From Brevinematales bacterium (GTDB taxonomy: Bacteria > Spirochaetota > Brevinematia > Brevinematales > Thermospiraceae), in contig JABLXN010000008.1 in NCBI GenBank assembly GCA_013177995.1, positions 1 through 64,000 of the forward strand: 64,000 nucleotides of DNA, in the 5' to 3' direction. Below are positions 54,883 through 61,786 of the stretch, one piece after another. Position numbers and translations under genes: made by a program. The notes beneath the pieces are model-generated. The model saw nothing but the letters and a program-made list of their open reading frames with translations, made no database searches and had not been told where the DNA came from. Position 1 is the first letter of the stretch, and each line of letters begins with the position of its first letter.

Positions 54883-54897
54883 TGGCACACTTCTTGC
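54883..54897 (+). promoter_or_regulatory. Sigma-54 promoter for amtB-glnK
   Basis: TGGCAC (54883-54888), five bases, TTGC (54894-54897): an exact match to the -24/-12 consensus TGGCAC-N5-TTGC. The start site would be near 54909 and the ribosome binding site AAAGGAGG lies between it and the ATG at 54934. Confidence 0.85.
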
Positions 54898-54933
54898 CCA
54901 ATAAATAGGCAAAACCAGAAAAGGAGGAAAGCC

Positions 54934-56289
54934 ATGAAACGATGGTTTTGGGTGGCTACAGGTATTTTTGTGGCGTCTTCAGCTTTGTTTGCGCAGGAAA
55001 GTGCTGAGATGACCAAAACGCTTTCTGTAGCCCTTGATACGGTATGGGTGCTTCTCACCGGGCTTCTTGTGTTTTTTATGAACACAGGGTTTGCCATGGT
55101 GGAGGCTGGATTGGCACGGGCCAAAAACACGGTGAATATTTTGGCAAAGAATTTCATCGTGTTTGCTTTGGCCTCTCTGGCGTACTGGGTGATTGGATGG
55201 GGTCTCATGTTTGGCGATGGGAATGGATTCATGGGACTGACCAATCTCTTCTTTGCCAATGGTGGTGTTGATGAAGGGTACAGCGCGATCAGCTGGACAC
55301 AGGTTCCTTTCTGGGCCAAGTTTTTCTTCCAGCTTGTGTTTGCTGGGACGGCGGCCACGATTGTGTCTGGAGCTGTGGCTGAAAGGATCAAGTTTCTCTC
55401 CTTTCTTGTGTTCTCTTTGATCTTAGTGGCCTTTGTGTATCCTATCGTTGGACACTGGATATGGGGTGGCGGATGGCTTCAGCAATTGGGCATGTGGGAT
55501 TTTGCTGGTTCTACCGTTGTCCACTCGGTAGGAGGATGGGCTGCGCTTGCTGGGGTACTTCTGCTTGGACCTCGTACGGGAAAATACCGTGCCGATGGGA
55601 GTATCCAGCCCATTATGGGGCATAACCTCTCGCTTGTGACGTTGGGCGGGCTTATTCTCTGGTTTGGTTGGTTCGGGTTCAACCCGGGTTCTACCATGGG
55701 TGTTGGAGATGGAAAGGCCATTGCGCATATTTTTGTGACGACAAATACGGCGGCTATTATGGCTATTTTGAGTGCCACGATAACCTCCTGGATTATCCAA
55801 GGCAAGCCAGATCTCACCATGCTTGTAAACGGTGCCTTGGCAGGTCTGGTCGCTATTACCGCTGGTTGTGCCTTTGTGAGTGTGCCGTCTGCAGCCATCA
55901 TAGGGCTTGTGGCTGGTGTGCTGGTGGTGTTGAGTGTTATCACCTTTGATAAGCTCCGTATTGATGACCCTGTTGGCGCTCTCTCGGTACACCTTGTGAA
56001 TGGAGTTTTCGGAACAATTGCCGTCGGGCTTTTTGCCGAGAATGGGATCACAGGGGCTGAAACAGGAAACGGGCTTTTCTTTGGTGGTGGAATGACACTC
56101 CTTCTTCACCAGATCCTTGGGGTCTTGATGGTAGGGGCTTTTGTGTTCACGGTTGCCCTTGTTGTCTGGGCTATTCTCCACAAGACCGTGGGTATTCGGG
56201 TGAGTCGTGAGGAAGAACTCATCGGGCTTGATCTGGGTGAACACGGGCAAGAAGCCTACCCTGATTTCCAGGGATTCCTCACAAAGTAA
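54934..56289 (+). CDS. amtB: Ammonium transporter
   Basis: A 451-residue Amt protein with a signal peptide (cut near F-A-Q-E, residue 20) and eleven membrane segments. The twin histidines of the pore are H197 (V-V-H-S-V-G-G-W) and H353 ([10 protein letters not shown]). It takes up ammonium under nitrogen limitation, and its pore is blocked by the PII protein encoded 11 bp downstream. The sigma-54 promoter ahead of it shows nitrogen control. Confidence 0.96.
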   Translation: MKRWFWVATGIFVASSALFAQESAEMTKTLSVALDTVWVLLTGLLVFFMNTGFAMVEAGLARAKNTVNILAKNFIVFALASLAYWVIGWGLMFGDGNGFMGLTNLFFANGGVDEGYSAISWTQVPFWAKFFFQLVFAGTAATIVSGAVAERIKFLSFLVFSLILVAFVYPIVGHWIWGGGWLQQLGMWDFAGSTVVHSVGGWAALAGVLLLGPRTGKYRADGSIQPIMGHNLSLVTLGGLILWFGWFGFNPGSTMGVGDGKAIAHIFVTTNTAAIMAILSATITSWIIQGKPDLTMLVNGALAGLVAITAGCAFVSVPSAAIIGLVAGVLVVLSVITFDKLRIDDPVGALSVHLVNGVFGTIAVGLFAENGITGAETGNGLFFGGGMTLLLHQILGVLMVGAFVFTVALVVWAILHKTVGIRVSREEELIGLDLGEHGQEAYPDFQGFLTK

Positions 56290-56300
56290 AGGAGGTTTGT

Positions 56301-56642
56301 ATGAAGTGGATTATAGCTATCATTCGACCGGAAAAACTCACCGATGTGAAACAGGCCCTGGCCAATGCGGGTGTAGGCAAGATGACGGTTACCAATGTGA
56401 TTGGCTGTGGACAGCAAGGTGGTTATACGGAGACGTATCGTGGTGTGGAAACGGAAATTAACCTCATCAAAAAGGTGAAGCTCGAGATTGCAGTAAACGA
56501 TAACTTTGTGGACATCACGATTCGTACCATTATGGACACGGCCTTCACCGGCAAGATTGGTGATGGAAAGATCTTTGTTCTCCCTCTGGAACGGTGTATC
56601 AGGGTCCGTACAGAGGAGGAGGGACCTGAGGCTATAGGATAA
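56301..56642 (+). CDS. glnK: PII nitrogen regulatory protein (GlnK-type) lacking Tyr51
   Basis: A 113-residue PII protein with the T loop, and the nucleotide-binding [10 protein letters not shown] at 83-92. It should bind AmtB and sense 2-oxoglutarate and ATP/ADP. The usual uridylylated Tyr51 is threonine here (Y-R-G-V-E-T, T51), so control by uridylylation at that site is not possible. Good ribosome binding site AAAGGAGG. A terminator follows at 56666. Confidence 0.95.
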   Translation: MKWIIAIIRPEKLTDVKQALANAGVGKMTVTNVIGCGQQGGYTETYRGVETEINLIKKVKLEIAVNDNFVDITIRTIMDTAFTGKIGDGKIFVLPLERCIRVRTEEEGPEAIG

Positions 56643-56665
56643 TTTTGCTGGAGAAACTTTGTAAG

Positions 56666-56697
56666 AGCCACCCAGAAGATGCTGGGTGGCTTTTTTG
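56666..56697 (+). terminator. Terminator of amtB-glnK
   Basis: A 10-bp perfect stem AGCCACCCAG with CTGGGTGGCT, 6-base loop and a T run. Confidence 0.92.
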
Positions 56698-56774
56698 TTG
56701 GGGGAGGGGATTTATATGCTATCCCCTTTATTCAAACATTCTTTTTCTAACTTCTTTATATAAAATAAATTATC

Positions 56775-56976
56775 GAGACCCTTGCACGGATGTTTTCTTT
56801 GCCTGTCTGGGTCAGGGGCTACGCCCCTGAAACCCCGATTTTTCTGTTTACAAGGGCCGGTTTGTCTTTTTTATTCAAAAAAATTGGTTTATTTATTACA
56901 GCACGGAATATTTTGATACTAATTTTTGTTTCTTTATTACTTTTTTGAGACCTTTGCACATTCGTGCAAAGGTCTC
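56775..56976 (+). mobile_element. 200-bp MITE-like element, copy 2
   Basis: Same ends as copy 1: GAGACCCTTGCACGG at the left and GAGACCTTTGCAC-ATTC-GTGCAAAGGTCTC at the right, with the TCAGGGGC-TAC-GCCCCTGA hairpin. The flanks (TAAATTATC and TTTAGTGTG) do not match, so no target duplication is visible. Confidence 0.82.
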
Positions 56977-57126
56977 TTTAGTGTGCTTTTTTATTCATTC
57001 TGAGAGAAAATCTTTTTGTTTTGAGGTTCTCATTTCTCTTTGTCCCCCTTTTTTGAGCTTATGAGGGGGATTTTTTCTTCTTTTGCCCAAGGGCAAAGGT
57101 TATTCTCACGGATGCAGGGCATCTCT

Positions 57127-57155
57127 TTGATTTTCCATAAAATATACTTTATAAT
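57127..57155 (+). promoter_or_regulatory. Promoter of the GT-C-like membrane protein gene
   Basis: TTGATT (57127-57132), 17-base spacer, TATAAT (57150-57155). AAGGAG lies before the ATG at 57202. Confidence 0.75.
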
Positions 57156-57201
57156 ACTACGTAAACAAAAAATATCTTAAAAAAACCACAAGGAGCAGAC
57201 C

Positions 57202-59001
57202 ATGGATCTTCTTTTCCTTCGTAGTTTTTGGGGCCTCTGGTATTTGACCTTTCTTTCTGGTTTTGTAATCCTGAGAATCTCTCGTTATAGATCCTCTCTC
57301 ATGTATGAAATGGCTGGCAGTTTAGGCATAAGTTTACTCATCAACTACACCATTGTCTTCTTGGGAACTCTCTTTCATATACCTCTTGGAGTTCTCCTCT
57401 GGAGTACTTCCTTTCTATTTTTAGGAATATTTTTCTGGATACTCTCTAAAGAAACCCCGGCAGAAAGAAAACAAAGCCTCTGGACTACCCTTGCCTCCTT
57501 AGGAATGCTTCTTTTTCTCTGGTTCCTCAATCAATTTGTCGCTAAATCCGGAAGTATACCATGGGCAGGAGACGATATCTTAGGTTGGAATAGTTGGGCT
57601 ATGGCATGGTACCAGCAGAAAGGAATTTTTGCTCAACAAAACTTTTATCCTCAAATGCTTCCCATCATGTGGGCTACCTCGTATGTCTTCAGTGGAACAA
57701 GCGAAATCTTCTTTTTTTCAAGAAGCCTCATGCCGTATTTCTTCTTTGGTATTTTTATTATGGGATTGGCCATCTTCTGGATGGAAAGAAAGATAACCAC
57801 TTTGTTTGGACTTCTCAGTTTAGGATGGCTTTTTGTATTGTGGCGACACTTCCCCCGCATGACCATGGGAATTGCCGATATCCCGGCAGCGTTTTTTGCC
57901 TTTGCTTCGTTTGGATTTTTCCTGGAATACCAAAAAACAAAAAAGGTATCCCCTTTCTTCATCAGCCTTTTGCTTGCGGTAGCCAGTAGTCTTACCAAAC
58001 AATATGGGGTTCTTTACTTAGCTGGATGGGGACTTCTCTGTATTATAGAAATCCTTAAGTCCCCCTCACTTCTCAAGCAAAAAGGCTTCTGGATTGTCAC
58101 AGCTTTCGCTCTTCTTTTATTTGCCATGTGGTATGGGTATGGATTCTTTGCGCAGGGATATCATCGCTCTTTTTCAAAACTGTTTACGGTGGGGTCTTTT
58201 CAGGCTTACAGCAGCAATCCTCTCGTTTCTCAAGAATCTACCTCCATCACCAAAAATCTTGAAAATGGGCTTTTTTTCCTTTCTCAGCAATTCAAACATC
58301 CTGTGGTTTTCTTTTTCATGGTACTTCTCTGGATAACAGGAATGTTCGTTCATCCCTTTGGATGGGTGGCACTTTTTATTACTGTGCCCGCTTTTGTCTT
58401 CTGGAGTGAACTCATCGCCTACGACATACGAAACTTCTCCATAGGGATTGTCTTTTTTCTCTATCAAGCAGGAATTGGGATAGGATGGGCAACAAAAAAA
58501 ATCATCTCCTTTCTGCCAGCAAAAAACCAGAAAAAATCCTTCTTCTCCTCTTTTAACAAGACCCTCGCTTTCAGCCATCGCTTTCTCATCCCTTCAGGAG
58601 TGGTGGTTTTCATGTTCATTGTTGGCTGCTCTTTATTCTTTTCTCATCAATATCTCTCGCAGGAACAAAATCGCCGCATGAAAAAATACGTCGGAAATCA
58701 TCGAGAAGTCAATGCTATGCTCTATGAGTACCTTGAAAAAAAGCCATCAGCTGTGGTATATACCGATTATCCTTTTGCTCGTTTTATGCCCGATATTCAT
58801 CATCTGCAGGGTTCTTTTACCAATCTCGCTGAAATCCAGAAGGCCATTGCCAATCATCATGATCTGGTATTTCTCATCATCTCCTCAAATGGCTTCCCTC
58901 CTTCTCGTTTTTCTCCAGAAGTGGAAACATTTTTCCGCACAAATTCTCGTCTCAAAAAGGTCATGGATGTGGGCACGGGAATGCTGGTGGAAAAAAAGTA
59001 A
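57202..59001 (+). CDS. Polytopic membrane protein, GT-C glycosyltransferase-like
   Basis: The 599-residue protein has 12 or more membrane segments and a smaller C-terminal outer domain (about 490-599). After a membrane pair, an acidic loop motif W-A-G-D-D-I-L-G-W-N-S-W (around 122-133) fits the first-loop catalytic aspartate of GT-C enzymes, which take sugars from polyprenyl phosphates. T-K-Q-Y-G at about 265 is also common in this group. The assignment is by topology and motif only. It has its own promoter and a hairpin after it. Confidence 0.6.
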   Translation: MDLLFLRSFWGLWYLTFLSGFVILRISRYRSSLMYEMAGSLGISLLINYTIVFLGTLFHIPLGVLLWSTSFLFLGIFFWILSKETPAERKQSLWTTLASLGMLLFLWFLNQFVAKSGSIPWAGDDILGWNSWAMAWYQQKGIFAQQNFYPQMLPIMWATSYVFSGTSEIFFFSRSLMPYFFFGIFIMGLAIFWMERKITTLFGLLSLGWLFVLWRHFPRMTMGIADIPAAFFAFASFGFFLEYQKTKKVSPFFISLLLAVASSLTKQYGVLYLAGWGLLCIIEILKSPSLLKQKGFWIVTAFALLLFAMWYGYGFFAQGYHRSFSKLFTVGSFQAYSSNPLVSQESTSITKNLENGLFFLSQQFKHPVVFFFMVLLWITGMFVHPFGWVALFITVPAFVFWSELIAYDIRNFSIGIVFFLYQAGIGIGWATKKIISFLPAKNQKKSFFSSFNKTLAFSHRFLIPSGVVVFMFIVGCSLFFSHQYLSQEQNRRMKKYVGNHREVNAMLYEYLEKKPSAVVYTDYPFARFMPDIHHLQGSFTNLAEIQKAIANHHDLVFLIISSNGFPPSRFSPEVETFFRTNSRLKKVMDVGTGMLVEKK

Positions 59002-59015
59002 GAACATACAAAGCT

Positions 59016-59043
59016 CTCTCCTTTGATCAAAGGAGAGAATTTT
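59016..59043 (+). terminator. Likely terminator after the GT-C-like gene
   Basis: A perfect 22-bp palindrome, CTCTCCTTTG-AT-CAAAGGAGAG, followed by AATTTTAT. The T run is short, so strength is uncertain. Confidence 0.55.
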
Positions 59044-59089
59044 ATGTAGGAGAGAGCAGTCCCCACCGGCTGAAACAGGGAAATAGCCC

Positions 59090-59440
59090 CTACCTCCCCA
59101 CCTCCCTCAGATACGCATCAAACACCCAGCCAAGCACTGGTGTCCCTTTCTCCGTACGCCTCCCCGTATCCACAAACACCCATCGCCCCCTTTTGCCGTC
59201 TATCTCCATCTCCTCATCCCTATGCCTCAAAATCACCACCTCCTCCCCACGCTTGAGCCTTTCAATAATCTCCTCCTCATTGTACCCCGCATAGTACTTC
59301 ATCTTCGGGATACGCCTCACCCGCAAAACTTCCGCCGTCACCACAGCCCTCACCGGCCGAAAACTTTCCACCAGAGACTCATCCGTCACACGAACCAAAT
59401 TCGTGTTCGAAAGATGCTCGTACACCACCACATCCCACAC
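59090..59440 (-). CDS. SH3-like domain protein, probably the truncated end of a longer gene
   Basis: A protein of about 116 residues with beta-rich SH3b features (SFRPVRAVVTAEVLRVR, then R-G-E-E-V-V-I-L-R and W-V-F-V-D-T). The GTG start at 59440 has no ribosome binding site, and the frame stays open upstream to 59479, into the edge of copy 3 of the 200-bp element (59485). The expected signal peptide is absent. I think the N-terminal part was lost when that element inserted or recombined. It may not be expressed. Confidence 0.5.
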   Translation of the reverse strand: MWDVVVYEHLSNTNLVRVTDESLVESFRPVRAVVTAEVLRVRRIPKMKYYAGYNEEEIIERLKRGEEVVILRHRDEEMEIDGKRGRWVFVDTGRRTEKGTPVLGWVFDAYLREVGR

Positions 59441-59484
59441 CCGCCGATTGGTCTCAAATAGAAGGAGATTTTTGATTTAGGTTT

Positions 59485-59684
59485 GAGACCCTTGCACGGG
59501 TGTTTTCTTCCCCTGTTTGGGTCAGGGGCTGCGCCCGTCTCCCCCGTTTTTTCTGTTACAAGGGCTTATTTGTCTTTTTTATTCAAAAAAATAGGATTAT
59601 TGATTACGAGAAGAAATATTTTTATACTATTTTTTGTTTTCTTATTACTTTTTCGAGACCTTCGCACATTCGTGCAAAGGTCTC
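59485..59684 (+). mobile_element. 200-bp MITE-like element, copy 3
   Basis: GAGACCCTTGCACGGG at the left, and GAGACCTTCGCAC-ATTC-GTGCAAAGGTCTC at the right with two mismatched stem positions. Flanks (TTTAGGTTT and GAAATCTTT) do not match. It borders the truncated SH3-like gene. Confidence 0.82.
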
Positions 59685-59724
59685 GAAATCTTTATTTTCT
59701 TTCAAGTTTTGAACTTTGTCCAAA

Positions 59725-59757
59725 AAAGAGAGGCCACCTGCGGGAAACAGGTGGCCT
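59725..59757 (-). terminator. Terminator of flaA
   Basis: A 10-bp perfect stem AGGCCACCTG with CAGGTGGCCT around a 7-base loop, followed on the minus strand by CTCTTTTTT. It lies 38 bp after the flaA stop. Confidence 0.88.
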
Positions 59758-59795
59758 AGGGAGGGGGAAGCTTTTATAGGAGGTTTCTTGGAGGG

Positions 59796-60719
59796 CTATT
59801 TGTCTACCACAGGATCTTTCTGAAGTTGCATGCGATATTTCTCCTGCTGATAGAGGTAGAGGTTCTCTACAAGCCGCATTTCTTCTATGCGTTGTCGGCG
59901 TTTTGCTCTGGTGGTAATAATCTGCCACACCTCTTCGTCGTTGATATCTTCCACCACATCGCTATCAACAATGTAGGGCGTGTATTCCATATCAATCGAC
60001 TTGATATAGGTCACAAAGTCTCCCCCGATCTGATCAGCATACCGGTAGATAATAATCGCATCAAGCACAAGATACGGTACATCTTTTGGATAGAGTGGTT
60101 CACGACGAAGTACCTTGGCATTGAACTTCTCAGAAAAGTTGGGGTTCACATACATAAGCTTTCTCCATCCCTCGAAGTTCAGCCAGCCCACGAAAAACTC
60201 CTGATAATTTTCGTTTTTGTCTCTGAAACGAACACTTGCCCCATACGGATAGTTTCTTCCACTTACCCACATAGACACAGAACGCACCTCAGAAACATTG
60301 GGCATCACGCCATTGGAGATATTCATATAGCGCCCTTCATCGTCATAGATCTTGATAGGGAAAGGAGGTTGAATGAGGGCATTGGCATTATTCTTCCAGG
60401 TGGGAAAATGGATACGGGCCCCAAGTACAGTCCCGAATCGCTTACTTTCGACGGGTTTACAGTAGCTTTGAAAACGATTCTGGTCCATATTTGCCGACTC
60501 ATTGAGTTTAATGGTCCAGTTTTCGAGGAGAAAATCCTTATATCCAAACTTGATGTAGGGTTGACCATCAATATTGGTAATATAGCTTTCTTCTGGTCCT
60601 TCAAACTGGAGTTTGATACGTTGATCATATTCGGAGAAATCAATCACATTGCGACTGATAACTCCGTAGGCGCTTACTCCAAGAATAAACCCAATAAGAA
60701 CTGCTGCTATTCTCCTCAT
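59796..60719 (-). CDS. flaA: Flagellar filament outer layer (sheath) protein FlaA
   Basis: The 307-residue protein has a signal peptide (MRRIAAVLIGFILGVSAYG) and the FlaA pattern with S-V-S-M-W-V-S-G-R-N-Y-P-Y and F-F-V-G-W-L-N-F-E-G-W, then the positively charged tail. FlaA forms the sheath around the FlaB core of periplasmic flagella and is specific to spirochaetes, so it is the strongest sign of the host. ATG at 60719 has AAGGAG; a longer start has none. Own terminator. Confidence 0.93.
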   Translation of the reverse strand: MRRIAAVLIGFILGVSAYGVISRNVIDFSEYDQRIKLQFEGPEESYITNIDGQPYIKFGYKDFLLENWTIKLNESANMDQNRFQSYCKPVESKRFGTVLGARIHFPTWKNNANALIQPPFPIKIYDDEGRYMNISNGVMPNVSEVRSVSMWVSGRNYPYGASVRFRDKNENYQEFFVGWLNFEGWRKLMYVNPNFSEKFNAKVLRREPLYPKDVPYLVLDAIIIYRYADQIGGDFVTYIKSIDMEYTPYIVDSDVVEDINDEEVWQIITTRAKRRQRIEEMRLVENLYLYQQEKYRMQLQKDPVVDK

Positions 60720-60749
60720 AACCCACTCCTTTGTGTTGTTACACCAGAA

Positions 60750-60776
60750 AAATCGGAAGAAATTCAAAAAGCCTTA
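60750..60776 (-). promoter_or_regulatory. Possible sigma-28 promoter of flaA
   Basis: Minus strand TAAGGCTT (60769-60776), 11 bases, TCCGATTT (60750-60757), resembling TAAAGTTT-N11-GCCGATAA. Spacing is exact, bases are about 70 percent matched. Confidence 0.35.
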
Positions 60777-60949
60777 TATTTTCAGGGGGTGTTTTTTGAG
60801 GATTTTTTTGAAAAGGCTCAAAAGAGGGCAAAGATCTCATCTTATTTCGACCAGCATGCTCTTTGCTGAAACAATGTAATAACCATAGTTTTTATACTTC
60901 ATAGAGGGGCGACATTTCTCTTGAATCACGAGAAGAGTCGGAAGAGACC
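60777..60949. other. Gap between flaA and the peptide gene promoter
   Basis: No gene is seen. It contains one TTTGCTGAAACA-type word (60864). Confidence 0.55.
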
Positions 60950-60977
60950 TTGACAAAAAAAAATACCCCATTATAAT
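60950..60977 (+). promoter_or_regulatory. Strong promoter of the 24-aa peptide gene
   Basis: TTGACA (60950-60955), 16-base spacer, TATAAT (60972-60977), both perfect. Confidence 0.85.
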
Positions 60978-61022
60978 AACACGACTCATGAGTCAAAAAA
61001 ATACTCATACAGGAGGCCAAGA

Positions 61023-61097
61023 ATGGTGAAAAGAAAAAAAGTGGTTAAGGTAGTTATCGGAAAAGAAAACTGTATGACTTCTGGTAGATACAAGTAA
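61023..61097 (+). CDS. 24-residue peptide, candidate RiPP precursor
   Basis: An ATG preceded by AGGAGG with 6 bases between starts a 24-residue frame (MVKRKKVVKVVIGKENCMTS then G-R-Y-K) that ends in TAA. A perfect promoter lies 45 bp upstream. A basic leader and a C-terminal part with Cys, Thr, Ser and Tyr precede a radical SAM/SPASM gene by 56 bp and a MATE exporter gene. PqqA has similar size and place. Function is inferred from position, promoter and ribosome binding site. Confidence 0.6.
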   Translation: MVKRKKVVKVVIGKENCMTSGRYK

Positions 61098-61153
61098 AAA
61101 CAAAAAACCACCGGTGGTTTAATTCTGGAGTAAATAAGGAGAAAATACAGTAT

Positions 61154-61781
61154 ATGTCTATATATGTTAATGTAGAAGATTTGTGTTATGAATCTGTGTT
61201 TCGTTCCTGCCAAATAGAAATCACGGGAAAATGTAATTTTCATTGCAAGCATTGTCGCGCGGCAGAAGATCCCTGCTCTCATATGGAGGAGGCCGTGTTT
61301 AAAAAAGCACTTGAATTTGCAGACCCCCAAGATGATTCATTTATTCTTGTTGTTTCTGGTGGAGAACCTTTTCTTCATCCGCTTTTGCCAAAATTACTTC
61401 ATATAGCTTCTGTAGATTTCGGAATAAAACGTATATGTGTAACGACAAATGGGTCTTGTTATGAAAAAAACCTTCTTGAGACAATAAAAGAAACGAGACC
61501 CTTGCACGGATGTTTTCTTCCCCTGTTTGGGTCAGGGGCTACGCCCCTGAAACCCCGCTTTTTCCATTTACAAGGGTTTATTTGTCTTTTTTTGTTCAAA
61601 GGAATAGTTTTATTTATTACGTTAAGGAACATTTTTATACTATTTTTTGTTTTTTACTACTTTTTTGAGACCTTTGCACATTCGTGCAAAGGTCTCAAAA
61701 CGATTATGCGGAGGTTGCAGAGCAAGGGCTTTTGCTTCTTCGGGTGATCTTTTGGGAGAAGATCCTCTATGCTGGAGGTGA
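61154..61781 (+). pseudogene. Radical SAM/SPASM gene, interrupted by a 200-bp element and missing its middle
   Basis: The 5' part (61154-61494, 113 residues) has the radical SAM motif CxxxCxxC (C27, C31, C34) and S-G-G-E-P-F. Copy 4 of the 200-bp element follows (61495-61696). In another frame after it, 61698-61781 reads [19 protein letters not shown] then G-E-D-P-L-C-W-R and stop, the end of a SPASM enzyme. About half the protein, between the two parts, is gone. The remnant lies between a 24-aa peptide gene and a MATE gene (5 bp on). Confidence 0.85.
61495..61696 (+). mobile_element. 200-bp MITE-like element, copy 4, inside the radical SAM gene
   Basis: GAGACCCTTGCACGGATG at the left, right hairpin GAGACCTTTGCAC-ATTC-GTGCAAAGGTCTC and internal TCAGGGGC-TAC-GCCCCTGA. 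The flanks (AAAAGAAAC and AAAACGATT) do not match as target duplications. Confidence 0.85.
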
Positions 61782-61786
61782 AGTGA

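Larger units (their letters stand above)
56643..57126. other. Gap between glnK and the GT-C-like gene
   Basis: Holds the glnK terminator, copy 2 of the 200-bp element and about 150 bp of AT-rich DNA up to the promoter at 57127. I see no gene. Confidence 0.7.

Noticed and set aside
60777-60949. A tRNA or small RNA upstream of the 24-aa peptide
   Set aside because: I find no cloverleaf pattern or terminator. I also saw no tRNA or rRNA gene anywhere in the window.
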